From: Phialocephala subalpina | Lineage: Eukaryota > Ascomycota > Leotiomycetes > Helotiales > Mollisiaceae | Direction of reading: 5' to 3' | DNA length: 34,215 nucleotides | NCBI GenBank assembly: GCA_900073065.1 | Contig: FJOG01000014.1 | Span: 1,333-35,547 of the forward strand | In this document: piece by piece, positions 1 through 10,412 of the stretch | Position numbering within the stretch: the first letter of the stretch is position 1 | How the letters are laid out: each line of letters starts with the position of its first letter | The notes under the pieces: model-generated | What the model saw: the letters and a program-made list of their open reading frames with translations, nothing else | What the model was told of the DNA's origin: nothing | Database searches by the model: none | Translations under genes and position numbers: made by a program

Positions 1-1590
1 TTATTTTTACTAAGCTCGATCATAATCTTATATTTGCCAAAATCCGTTATTAGCCCTATTCCGTATTTTTACGGCTCTAATTATTCTCTTATCATATTTA
101 TAAATCTTCGTTTTCGTGATTAATTATACGGAACTTAAAAATTCGCTAGAAATTATCACTTGTTATTTCTTGCCAAACCTTTTTAACTTAATCTTCTTTT
201 TATTAATAGTAAATTAAACGGGGTATATAAATAGTTTATTATAATTCGATAATTTGAGATTTCTATAATACGAGAAATTAAATATATTTCGTATTAAATA
301 AAATGTTTCTTATTATCAAAAATTGAATTTTACTTAGAATAAATTTATACCTAATATTGGTACTTCTTATAGAAGTCTCTAATACTCTTTGGAAATTTTA
401 GTTCGAATTAAACTTTAATAGCAAAGTAAAGAAATAAAGTTAAACTCGAATTTTTATAATTTTATTTTTAATATAATTCGAATTAACGTAATTTAATTTG
501 AATTAATATTATAAAAGAAGAATTTATAAACTTTAATTACTTGGATTCTTATATTCAAAATAATTTAGAAAATATAATAAAAAAAATGAAATATAATAAT
601 TGGCGAAAAGTAAAATAATATTAAATATAATTTTAATAAAAATTATTTCGATACTTTTTGAAATTATTATAAAACCTCGATAAATATTAAAAATTCCTTA
701 TGAAATAAAGGAAATTCCTTTATAAAAAAAGTATAAAAATTATTTAGAAATAAAATTAGAATATATAAGAATTCTTTGAATTAAAGAAAATATTATAATT
801 TATTAAAAAGTAATAACGTTAATTTCGTAATTAATTATAATATATTACGTATTATAATTTATTAAATAAAAATAGGAAATTAATAAAAACTATAAAAATA
901 ATTAAAGTTTATTTTTTATTAAAAATAAATAAGAAAACCTCTTTGAATCCGTATTTAATTTGATTCGGTAAATCGAATATAAATTTGTATTTTAATAATT
1001 AAATAATAATAATAAAATAATATATATATTTTAACGCTTTAAAGTAATAAATAAAGTTTATAAGAATAAACTCGTAATTTTAAAATAAATATTATTTCTA
1101 AAAGATTTATAAAAGTATATATAAAAAGAAAAATAATACCTCGTATAAATTTAAATTTATATTAATTTATAACGAGTATAATTATATACTAAGGATTTGG
1201 GATCATTTTATCTTATTATCTTATTAATATTTAAAAGATCAAAGAATTATATTATATTCTAATTAAAACGTATCTTTATTATTTTATAATATTTAATTAT
1301 ATAATTATAATGAATATTAGCTTTTTATATTAAAATACCTAAGTATAATTAAATTAATAATAATCGAACGAATTAACAAATTGATATTTGCGTATATAAT
1401 TAAAATTAACCTTATAATTTTAAATTCGCTTTTACTAATATATAATTATTTATCGAATTGATAAACCCAAATTAAAATCATTCAAAATAATTAAATTATC
1501 CGTTTTATTTTCGCTTGTAATTAATAGATAAATCGCAAAGATTTCCGCTTTATTATAAAACTCGAAGTTATATAATATTAAGGAAATCCC
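1..1590. repeat. AT-rich RIP-degraded tract, no gene
   Basis: This stretch is almost entirely A and T with scattered CG dinucleotides and very few CA or TG dinucleotides, as expected after saturating RIP in an ascomycete. I see no open frame with protein-like composition. The original sequence was probably a transposon, but the family cannot be recognised. Confidence 0.75.
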
Positions 1591-1597
1591 AAGAATA

Positions 1598-2367
1598 TTA
1601 GAAATAAAAGAAATAAATATTTCCGCTTGGATATATTAGTAATTTTCTATAGAAAAAAATGATAATATATATTAGTAAGAATATAATAATACTTAAGTAT
1701 AATAAGGTTAATACAAAGGCTAATAATAAAATCAAATTGAAGTAGAGAATATAGTATTTAGTAATATATATATTATAATCGAAAACTTCGTTATAAATAT
1801 AACAAAGTAAAAAGTAAACTAAAAAACTATAAATAGTAATAATTATAATTACTATAAATATACGATTTAAATTATTATAAACGCTTTGCAAAATGAAAAC
1901 GAAAGCTATATAATTAAGGGTTAATATAATAATGCAAATAAAAAAGAGGGTCCAAAGGAAAAATCTTTGAAAATACAATTAGGGGAAATATTTCCGCCAA
2001 ATAATACCTAAGTAAAAAGGCTCGTTACCGAGGTATAACCTCGAAGAAACCATGGCCTATTTCTATGGTTAATAGTTATGGATCCCTATATAGAAATACA
2101 AACCTCAATAATCAAACTTTGTAAAAGAGATAATCCTTGTAGACCGTGTAATACTACTTGCTTAGCCTCCTTTTGATTCTCCAGATTGAGAATAACGAGT
2201 ATAACATCGGCAGCAATGAACGCTATAATTATTGACAATTGGATGAGGAGATACTTCCCGGACCTTTGTTGCGGTATGCGCCATTGGATAATAGTGTCTG
2301 CAGTATAAATGATCAGGATGAGAAATGCGAAGTAGTATATTGCAACGGCACCTGCAGAAACTTGCAT
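1598..2367 (-). pseudogene. multi-spanning membrane protein gene, 3' half RIP-degraded
   Basis: Exon 1 (2104-2367, ATG at 2367) has normal base composition and encodes 88 residues with two clear membrane segments (about residues 8-27 and 42-61). A plausible 47-nt GT-AG intron (2057-2103) joins it in frame to exon 2 (2056-1598), which is strongly hydrophobic with several more membrane segments, enriched in Ile, Phe and Tyr as RIP produces. One in-frame TAA (1979-1981), probably a former CAA, interrupts exon 2. A TATATAA element lies about 120 bp upstream (2485-2491). The total would be about 240 residues. The organisation fits a small fungal integral membrane protein, but I do not recognise the family. 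The composition changes inside the gene, which suggests RIP spread from the adjacent repeat into a single-copy gene. The exon join is inferred from splice signals and the continued membrane character. Confidence 0.45.
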
Positions 2368-2484
2368 ACTAGGAAGGCATTGATCGGGCGAGAAGAAAGG
2401 TAGACGCTATTTGCCTCGTTCTAAATGGTGAGCAATAAGAAATGAGGAGGGCGCATACAAATTGCCTTGTTCTGCAACTTCTTC

Positions 2485-2491
2485 TTATATA
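2485..2491 (-). promoter_or_regulatory. TATA-like element of membrane protein gene
   Basis: TATATAA on the minus strand, about 118 bp upstream of the ATG at 2367, in a segment that is not RIP-degraded. Confidence 0.35.
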
Positions 2492-2705
2492 TTAAGATGG
2501 ATCCCCACATTCGAGCAGAAGTAATATGAAGAATTGAGACCCGCAAATTTGACCCTAACACGGAATAAGATGCTGCCCATAAATAATTCTACTTTAGGTC
2601 AGAAGTTAAAGGGCGACAATAAGATCCTGGATAACAAAGGCAGCCCACGGCATTATTGGGGCAAGATATGCCGTTTGGAGGCGGAAAGCAATTGGTGGTA
2701 GTACG

Positions 2706-2754
2706 CCCAATTAGGCACCCCGTAAATAATAACATTATAGAGTGCCTAATTGGG
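2706..2754. repeat. 13-bp perfect inverted repeat, 23-bp loop
   Basis: CCCAATTAGGCAC (2706-2718) is followed by its exact reverse complement GTGCCTAATTGGG (2742-2754). It lies just upstream of the RIP relic at 2770. It could be the palindromic end of a transposon or a cruciform; no target duplication was found. Confidence 0.7.
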
Positions 2755-2769
2755 AATAGCGCACCCCTG

Positions 2770-3710
2770 CGCCCAAATGGAACAACAGTATGATTGATAA
2801 TCTTTATACTAGCACTACTCGCACGAGATAGATTATAAGTGCCGGATCGATAAATTCAATAGCTCTAAAGTTGCGTATATACGCTATTTGGAAACCGAGT
2901 TGGAGAGGACTCGCCATTACGTCTCTTAACTACGCTAGTCGCTCCTACGTCTATAGTATCCCGCCCCTTTACCCGACTCTTTCGCTGGCTTACTGGAGCG
3001 GCTTCCAAACGATGGCTTAGAGTATACGCCTTGCATTACGTCTTTCCAGACTTAGGAGAGCGTCCAAGGGACTAGCGACGTAAATATGCTAAATGGAACA
3101 GTATTTTACTACGAGAACGAGTACGAGGAACTGAAGTTTATCGAGTACGATGTCACGAGAGAGAAAACTCGTAATGAGACGCCTTAGTAGCGATTTGAAA
3201 TAAACAAACTCCTATTTGAGGTCCTAATTGCATCACGCTAAGTGGATAAGAGAGAGGAATTCGATCTCGCGCAAAATAATCTCGCTTTGGCTATCTTACT
3301 CCGTCGCCCTTAAAGAGTTACTCCTTTACCTAATGATTCTTATTATCCTAAGAGCTCGATGAACGGTTTACTCGATTGCGCCAAAACCTACGCAAATGTA
3401 ACGAAAGATACTTAATGCCTAACGAAACTTATGATAGACCTTGTACTTTTTCAAGAACTCGTTTTTATTTTATTATACGTTATTCTCGTTGTAATTAGGG
3501 TTAATAAGGACCAAGTAAATTTAGTAATAAAATTATATTAAGCGAACGAGAAAAAGAAAGAGAAGAATTCCGATAAGAAAACCTTACGACGGAATCGTCG
3601 TAGAGTCCGTTAAGTGAATTAGTATATCGGGAAATTATTTAAACGCGATTGGGGACTTCGAAATACAGAAATATTCTTATTATATAAAACTTCTTATTCC
3701 TTTGCCTTAT
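2770..3710 (+). pseudogene. RIP relic of an unidentified protein gene with a zipper-like helix
   Basis: One frame (codons in register with 2858) stays protein-like for about 900 bp and is interrupted only by TAA and TAG codons, at least eleven of them and no TGA, as expected from CAA/CAG to TAA/TAG. Near 2873-2930 it reads a charged helical segment (KVAYIRYLETELERTR), reminiscent of the linker/coiled-coil next to the DNA-binding domain of fungal Zn2Cys6 or bZIP regulators. Further on are acidic stretches and a Lys/Arg-rich end near 3550-3605. A zinc-cluster proper is not visible upstream; only one Cys remains just before the helix. The identity as a regulator is a guess. The composition is less AT-rich than the flanks, so RIP was moderate here. 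Confidence 0.5.
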
Positions 3711-5690
3711 AATATAAGATTACTAAATAAAATAAAAACAAGTAAATAATTTGTTAATATATATAATTATTTTTCAAATTTTATTATCAAATTAAAGGAA
3801 TTAATATATATTATATTATATTAAAAAATATTTAATTAGTTCCCGTATAATATTCCTTGTATTATTAAAAGCTTATTTAGTAATACTTTAGAATATATTT
3901 ATTTATTTACGAATTATTATTCTTTATTAATGTTTTCTAAAATATACGAGATATATATAATCCTCGAATATTCGGATATTATTTAAATATATTTCGAGGG
4001 ATTTTCTCTTTAATATAATTACCACGTTTAATTAATAAGTAAACTAATTTATAAAAAAGGAAGTAATTTGCGAATATTTTAATATAATTTATAATTTATA
4101 AACTTTACTTTTAGATTATATATACTCGCGGTAAAAAGAGATTATTATTATTCTCTCCGAGAAATAAAAAGCGTTAATAAACGATAAAAACTAATAATAA
4201 GATTAAATATATTATTAAAGAAATATTAGAAAAGAAAAAAACCAAAGGATATTTACTAGTTAACCTCGAGATCCTCTAGCAAATACTCAAGCCCCAAGCC
4301 TTTTAATTAGCGCGTTTAATATATTAAAATTATTAATATAATTACTATTAAATAGCGGTTTTATAAATAGGTCCGATTTTAATGCGAGGTTAATAATAAT
4401 AATAAATTTCGACGTAATATTAATAATGGAAATGGAGTTTAATATATTATTAATTATAAAGTGTTATAGTCTTATACACGTGACCTTATATTCTCTATAT
4501 AGCATCTCTATAGCCGAGGTTTCCTAACGAGAACTATATCAATATTATCATCACTTCAACCAACCGTAACTTCCGTTACATAAAGCTAAAATTACTTTTA
4601 TTTATTTTAAACGCGAATCCTTATTAGGATAAAATTCAAAATAAAAGTAATAAAATTATATTATTAGTTTAAATAATTATATCGTTGATTTTCACGAGCG
4701 CATTTTAAATAGCAAGAAAATAAATATTATTTTACCGCTTTTATTTATATTAAATAAAGTATTTTTATCCAAATAATAAATCGAATTTACGTATTATATA
4801 ATATTATATATTTTACCTTATTAATTTCTTATAATAATCCTTGGGCTTTTTATTTCAAGGAATAATATTATTATAATAATATATTCTTTTTTAATTTATA
4901 TTAATCTATTAATTAATACGAATATTTCTAATTTATAATAATTTTCAATTTATCGATAATTAATAATAATCGAAATAATAAAGATTTATCTTTTTTATTA
5001 ATTATAATATTTAACGTATCGTAATTAATAAACTTAGTAATAAGCTTTATAATACTTTATAATAATCTTATAATACGTAATAATATAAGTGAATTTGGAA
5101 ATTAAATTCTAATTGGTTATAATAATTTCTAAACGAATTATATTTCCAATTTTAAGAATTAGAATTTGTATTTTTGGTATAATATTTATAAAATTATAAT
5201 CCTTCTTATCCTTAATTAGTATCGCGAGATTTCGGTACTCGCAAATTATTTCGAGCAAATTATTATAAATATACTTATATTTTATTATTGATAACGAGTA
5301 AATTTGAATTTAGTAATATTTTATATTTATTAATTACTCGTATAATTGCGTTTAAAGGGAACTTCGTACCAAAGGCTATAATTATGAAGTTAATTATAAT
5401 CAATATACTTTTGAAGAAAATAATAATATTTAATATTTATATTTAATGGATCGCGATAAAAAACCTAAAGCAAATCTTTTTTTTAATATTAAATATAATT
5501 ATAAAATATTAAAACTTCGCAAATAATATCGATTACGTTAGGGTTTGGTTTTACTTTCTTGGGAATATATTTTTTAATTTAATAAGAATTTAAATAAAAT
5601 TTATTTACGAATAATTTAAAAACTATATTACAAGAGGCAATATAATACGTAATTATAACCTTTTAAGGAAATCCTCTCCTTGTATATCCT
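3711..5690. repeat. AT-rich RIP-degraded tract
   Basis: Saturated A/T sequence with relict CG sites and no protein-like frame. The only patch of ordinary composition is the solo LTR at 4462-4580. Normal composition resumes near 5690. Confidence 0.75.
4457..4585 (+). mobile_element. solo LTR (119 bp) with 5-bp target duplication
   Basis: A 119-bp block (4462-4580) of ordinary composition begins TGTTATAG and ends CGTTACA, giving the canonical TG...CA ends. It is flanked by a perfect 5-bp direct repeat TAAAG (4457-4461 and 4581-4585). Inside are an E-box-like CACGTG and a TATATA motif. These are the hallmarks of a short LTR left after LTR-LTR recombination; the small size suits a Ty1/copia-type element. 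It is embedded in RIP-saturated DNA yet little mutated itself, so it probably inserted later or is too short to trigger RIP. Confidence 0.7.
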
Positions 5691-6489
5691 TAGGGCTATA
5701 GATTGCGATAGGAGTTATCAGAGGGATGAATATGATAAGCCATGCTACTAAAGTTGTCAGTCTCGAGGCTATTACTAATCTAGCCTAGCATAGTTCTCAG
5801 CCTTGCGTATCACGTGCCATGTTTACATCGTGTCACACACCGACTCGAATGCACCGACAGACGATTCTGGGAGAGCAAGGTAGGAAAAAGTTCGACCTCG
5901 AGAAAGATGGGAAGGAGGGGGGGAGGGGAAGGGAAGAAGAAGAGATAGAAAATCTGAGAACAAAGGGAAAGAACGGTTATTAGGTACTGTTGGGAGAATC
6001 AAATTGCAAAGACAATGGTGGAATCTCTCTATTTACTAGGGTTGAGAAATAGTTTCCGTCAAAATTTTGCAGGCCAGAGATGGTGGCTTTGTGATCCCAA
6101 AAAGATATCGATGGTCACCCCCATCCAAAATATGCGATCCCATGATCTTAAAATGCAAATGCTTGAATTAGACAGAGCCTAAACTGGACGCCGCCTATTT
6201 TAAGGTCTTTCGGTGGGTAACTACCCCACAAGACATAATCGGCTCTCAAAAACAGGTGAGTCATTGAGGTGCGGATTATCTATAGTATCTTTTTTGGATT
6301 TCTGGGTGGGCCAAATCGGACAGGTGGCCGCCCTTAATGGCATGTTTATAGTGAAGCTTCCTCTAAATTTAAACGATTCTTGTACAGTATATAAGTATTG
6401 TATCTAAGTATACGGAATCCAGAATTGGCTTGGACACAAGAATTGTCGTCGAGGGTAAAGAGGAATAATTTTGGAAGGTGGGGTCCATG
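5691..6489. other. intergenic, no gene recognised; purine-rich tract
   Basis: Ordinary composition with no convincing reading frame. A G/A-rich tract lies near 5908-5955. Two adjacent fungal CACGTG/TCACAC-like sites near 5810-5840 are noted without functional claim. Confidence 0.5.
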
Positions 6490-7152
6490 CCTTGCGGCGG
6501 CGGCGGTTATAGCCACAGGTGCTTCTGGCTATAACCACAGGCTTATCGCTGTAATCGAGCACTTGTGTATATAATCGGAATCAAAGTTAATTTACACGCC
6601 GTAAGTAGTCGTTTTTATTATTATTTTTAAATTCCGAGCTTCTTTTTCGGCTTTTACCGATCGCGAGCTGTACTCGGAATCGAGATACTAAAATTAATTT
6701 TTGAAGATATACTCTATCTCTTCGACCGCTCAGATATAATCTACGCTAAGCATCACAATTAAAATCGCCAGGCAACTACGATTACTTAGCCGCGACACTT
6801 AGCGCAGATTACATTTCACTCGTCGAAGGGATATAGCGACCGCTAATCGAGATAGATCGCACCGGTCGTCGCTACTATAGCTCGAAGAGATAAGCATCTC
6901 ATTTAGTACTCTTTTTCTTACTTCGGAAAGTATATCTTTAAAAAATATTTTCGGTATCTCGATTCCGAGTGCAGCTCGCGATCAGCAAAAGCCGAGAGGG
7001 AAACTCGGAATCTAAGAATAGCAATAAGAACGACCACTTACGGCGTGTAAATTAACTTTGATTCCGATTATATACACAAGTGCTCGGTTACAGCGATAAG
7101 CCTGTGGTTATAGCCAGAAGCACCTGTGGCCATAACCAACGCCCCTTGCGGC
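6490..7152. mobile_element. palindromic MITE, Mutator-like, with 9-bp target duplication
   Basis: The element spans 6499-7143 (645 bp) and is flanked by the perfect 9-bp direct repeat CCTTGCGGC (6490-6498 and 7144-7152). Its ends match as inverted repeats: GGCGGCGGTTATAGCC on the left and, read inward on the opposite strand, GGCGTTGGTTATGGCC on the right. The arms stay complementary for more than 200 bp, so the whole element can fold into one long hairpin. Each end also carries its own small palindrome (GGTTATAGCC ... GGCTATAACC on the left). The middle holds a further inverted pair (6737-6750 with 6798-6811). A 9-bp duplication with long terminal inverted repeats is typical of Mutator superfamily (MULE, such as fungal Hop) elements. 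No transposase is present, so it is non-autonomous. Confidence 0.85.
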
Positions 7153-7411
7153 CTCACACAGAGACGATAAGCCTCACGTGATACCCCGCGATTTTGAACA
7201 TCATGAAGAAGCGTCCACCTTCACCGTAGCTAGGACCCTAAATGAATGCCTTTTTGCGACGTATAACAGAAGTTCGTTTCGTGGGAACGGGTAGCAATCA
7301 TCTCTACAATACCCCATAGCGGGCTGACCTGAAACAGTGGTAGTAACACCAAAATTCAAAAACTTGCGTTGCACGCACAAACATCTGCCTGCACAGAATC
7401 TGCTACACCTC
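7153..7411. other. intergenic, nothing recognised
   Basis: Ordinary composition between the MITE and the tandem duplication. I see no gene or repeat. Confidence 0.4.
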
Positions 7412-7911
7412 CAACGTCAGTACGCAATACCATGAACCCTGACTATAGCTAATATTGGGCAGAGTTACACGCACCCCGCTATCACTTCGAGGTCTGCTAT
7501 GGCTCCAACCAAAGCGCAAATCACTCGATTTGCCACGTTGAAATCGAAACTATGTGCAATACTCCGGGAACAAGTACGAAAGGCATACGAGGAGGCGGAG
7601 GAGCGTGGGCAAGACGGAAACCAGTGGAAATGGGGGTGCGGACTACTACAAGGATGGAGAACAACGTCAGTACGCAATACCATGAACCCTGACTATAGCT
7701 AATATTGGGCAGAGTTACACGCACCCCGCTATCACTTCGAGGTCTGCTATGGCTCCAACCAAAGCGCAAATCACTCGATTTGCCACGTTGAAATCGAAAC
7801 TATGTGCAATACTCCGGGAACAAGTACGAAAGGCATACGAGGAGGCGGAGGAGCGTGGGCAAGACGGAAACCAGTGGAAATGGGGGTGCGGACTACTACA
7901 AGGATGGAGAA
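7412..7911. repeat. exact 250-bp tandem duplication
   Basis: Copy 1 (7412-7661) and copy 2 (7662-7911) look identical base for base over 250 bp. Each carries the same ATG and reading frame (ATG at 7499 and 7749). Perfect identity implies a very recent duplication or an assembly artefact. There are no RIP changes between the copies, although RIP normally acts on duplications longer than a few hundred bp. Confidence 0.85.
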
Positions 7912-8006
7912 GAGCAGAACCGGAAGATGTCTCTCACGTTGGACGTGGATTAAGACTAAAAAGAATCATTCCCAAATCGGTCCCCGCATGCAGAGTAAGA
8001 AGGTGA
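7749..8006 (+). CDS. possible small hypothetical protein (85 aa)
   Basis: The second copy of the tandem duplication opens an 85-residue frame starting MAPTKAQITRF, with a charged helical middle (AYEEAEERG) and a Trp/Gly-rich piece (WKWGCGLLQGW) before a basic end. The first copy gives only 67 residues because the frame runs into the duplicated upstream sequence and meets a stop. I recognise no domain, and neither copy shows promoter elements or confident introns. It may be a degenerate exon rather than a gene. Confidence 0.2.
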   Translation: MAPTKAQITRFATLKSKLCAILREQVRKAYEEAEERGQDGNQWKWGCGLLQGWRRAEPEDVSHVGRGLRLKRIIPKSVPACRVRR

Positions 8007-8186
8007 GGACCTCAGAAAATGGCTGCGGATGATCCTCGGGTCACTAGTGCGGAGAAGATTCGCGAGACGACATTCATTTTCTCATGGGATGATTCGACTA
8101 AACGCCAAAACCGGCCACGCCCTCTGAGCCCACAGGTGTGCTTTATCAAGGAGCCAAATATGGCATGCAGCGTTCGTAAAGCCTTT

Positions 8187-8265
8187 CTATCCCCCTCTTC
8201 CCTTCCCTTCTCTTCCCTTCCCTTCTCTTCCCTTCCCTTCCTTTCCTTTTTCCTCCCTTTCTTCG
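8187..8265 (+). repeat. pyrimidine-rich CCCTT microsatellite
   Basis: Repeated TTCCCTTCCCTTCTC units form an almost pure polypyrimidine tract. The open frame across it (8019-8354) is of low complexity and is not considered coding. Confidence 0.8.
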
Positions 8266-8597
8266 TTCAATCGATTCCCTTTTTCTGCTTGAGCACCAAA
8301 CAAAAATTACCTCGAAGCGGCATTAGCAGAACTAAGCGTAACAGAAATAAGTAAGTGTAGAAATTAGTAATGTGAGGTGCGAGAATCAATAGTTAGCAGA
8401 ATTAGTTGGGGAATTAGGCGCTTTGCAGAAAGAAGTAGTTAATAAGAAGGAGAGGATCAAAAACAGATAAGAATATTTGAGAAAGTATAATTAGAATGAG
8501 GCGGGGCCAGATCGGGTACCTGCGTTACTTTTCAAGATTACTTTTCCTTTCAAAATTATGCAGGGAAAGTACATTTGCCTGGTCAGAGACTATGCTT

Positions 8598-8628
8598 TAA
8601 TCTCCCAAACCGAGGGTTTAGGAGATTA
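8598..8628. repeat. 14-bp near-perfect hairpin
   Basis: TAATCTCCCAAACC (8598-8611) pairs with GGTTTAGGAGATTA (8615-8628) with one mismatch and a 3-base loop. It lies just before the minisatellite. Its role is unknown. Confidence 0.6.
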
Positions 8629-8644
8629 CTATATAAAAACTAAA

Positions 8645-8785
8645 TAGTGCGTAGAAACCACTTGGTGTGCAGAAACCACTGGTGTGTAGAAACCAATTAG
8701 TGTGTAGAAACCAAGTGGTGTGTAAAAACCAACTGGTGTGTAAAAACCACGTGGTGTGCAGAAACCATTTGTGTAGAAACCAGAT
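8645..8785 (+). repeat. minisatellite, about 18-bp unit, 8 copies
   Basis: Eight imperfect tandem units of the form GTGTGTAGAAACCAnnTG follow one another. Units differ by single changes and length shifts (17-19 bp). The reading frame through it (MQKPLVCRNQLVCRNQ) is a by-product of the repeat and not a gene. Confidence 0.85.
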
Positions 8786-9039
8786 CATCTCACCTCCATT
8801 TTTGGATGGTCTAATAATTAAACGTTATCAAATGCAATCAAAGGATATAAATTATGCAAAAACAGTAAACATAATATATTGTCTTCAACCTTAGGACTGT
8901 GATCCATGTCCTCTCATCTGATTACAGCGTACATGTGACTTCGTGAACCTTTCTTTATAATTCCTGAAGAATATTAACTTACCACTTGTATCTTCTATGG
9001 CTCCTATAATATTGCTTCTAAGATAAGTATCTTTGGACA

Positions 9040-9255
9040 TTATGGCTCGTAGGATCCTATAGATCTTAAGATAATAATCTTAGGACCGTAGATGTCGTAG
9101 GAGGATTCTCCCAAGATGATTCTCTTAAGAGAATTCTCCTATGACCTCAGAGATCTTAAGAGAATGCTCCTGAGGCCGTAGATATCGTAGGAGAATTCTC
9201 CTAGGATAATCTTCGTAGGAGAATTCTCGTAGGAGCCTTAGAATTCTGGGAGAAA
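9040..9255. repeat. cluster of palindromic GTAGGAGAATTCTCCTA-type repeats
   Basis: Several self-complementary units built around GGAGAATTCTCC and CTTAAGAG occur in tandem with variations over about 200 bp. The segment should form nested hairpins. No coding frame or known element was recognised. Confidence 0.6.
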
Positions 9256-9384
9256 TCGCTTAGTAAATTTCTCTGAGCATTTTTCTCCTCCTAAACACGT
9301 GTAGATCTATGTCACGTGCACGCTACGCTTAGTGTACTTAGCTAACGTCGCTCCTGCTTCGTGCTTCTCTACCAGAATTCAACT

Positions 9385-9575
9385 GTTCTGACCTTTTTGG
9401 TCAGATCATCAACATCAAAAATATTTCGGCCTGAGGAATGGAACTAATGATGTTCTGACCTTTTTGGTCAGGTCATCAATGCTATAAATATCCGTAATGG
9501 AATGGAACTAATGATGTTCTGACCTTTTTGGCCAGATCATCACCATCAAAAATATTTTGGCCTGAGGCTAAAAAA
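9385..9575 (+). repeat. three tandem 64-67-bp repeats with a hairpin
   Basis: Copies start at 9385, 9452 and 9516 with GTTCTGACCTTTTTGG(T/C)CAG. The start of each unit is a small hairpin (CTGACC-TTTTT-GGTCAG; the third copy has GGCCAG). Copies 1 and 3 share the downstream ATCAAAAATATTT(C/T)GGCCTGAGG. Shortly after, a TTGAC microsatellite occurs at about 9617-9636. Confidence 0.8.
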
Positions 9576-9797
9576 ATCCATTTCGCCAGCGCTTTCTAGC
9601 GTTCAGGGAGCAAATATTGACTTGACTTGACTTGAATTCATAGACCGTCCCAGCTGCCATTTGGCTGCTATGCGGCTTGCTAAACTATGAAACTATTTTA
9701 CATTATGAGAGTTCTTACATCGGAAGTCAAGATGCTCTGACGAGTGCTCTCAACTCCTGTATATACTACAATACCCAAGAAACCCAGTGCTTCGCCT

Positions 9798-10049
9798 TCA
9801 AGATGTCTCGTTTTGTAATAGCGCTCCAAATTGCCCAAGGAGCCTAGTTTGGATCATGAAACTTGCAGCCTTCCTAGCTAGCTTAGGTGTATTTAGAATT
9901 TCCCGTAGGTCCATCCTTGCTAGTCTTGTCGTTCCTTCATTCCAAACTTCTCTTCTGAGGTCATTGAATATGGGGCACGTTAAAAGGACGTATCGAACTG
10001 TCTGATTACCTCGTCCGCATTCACAGTCGGCACTTGTGACATCCGGCAC
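9798..10049 (-). mobile_element. fragment of LINE (non-LTR) reverse transcriptase C-terminus
   Basis: The 83-residue frame contains the Cys/His zinc motif seen at the C-terminus of fungal LINE (Tad1/CgT1-like) polyproteins: CECG, then VRYVLLTC followed by P and a basic helix. In intact elements the third ligand is usually His (VxHVLLxC); here it is Tyr, which fits a C-to-T change of CAC/CAT. The rest of the element upstream (higher coordinates) is absent and the fragment abuts minisatellite DNA. It is a dead, 5'-truncated copy, as is common for LINEs. The Ser-ending tail stops at 9798. Confidence 0.7.
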
Positions 10050-10107
10050 TTTCCACTAGGAAAGGAACCATTTCAGCCCAATCTTCTCTGCACAATAATT
10101 GAACTGA

Positions 10108-10412
10108 GACCAATCACACACAGAGGGACCAATCGCACATGCGAAGACCAGTCGCTTATGGAGAGAATATTGGTAATCACGTAAAAATGGGACACAGGGA
10201 GATCAGTCACTCAAGCGGAGACCAGTCGTCTAGGTGGAGACCAGTCACTCAGGTGGAGCGGAGACCAGTCACCCGTGAAGACCAGTCACTCAAGCGGGGA
10301 CCAGTCACAGGTGGAGACCAGTCGCTCTGGCGAGCAGTCACCTCAGCTAGACCAGTCATCTAGCAAAACTAATTGCCCAGCAAGACCAATCGCCCAGACG
10401 AGACTAGTTGCC
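10108..10412 (+). repeat. minisatellite with GACCAGTC core, about 20-bp unit
   Basis: More than a dozen degenerate units share GACCAGTC(A/G)CTCA followed by a G/A-rich spacer such as GGTGGA. The frame across it is not coding. Confidence 0.8.

Noticed and set aside
8019..8354. 111-codon plus-strand frame
   Set aside because: Half of it is a CCCTT microsatellite translated as Ser/Leu/Pro/Phe; there is no domain or conserved character.
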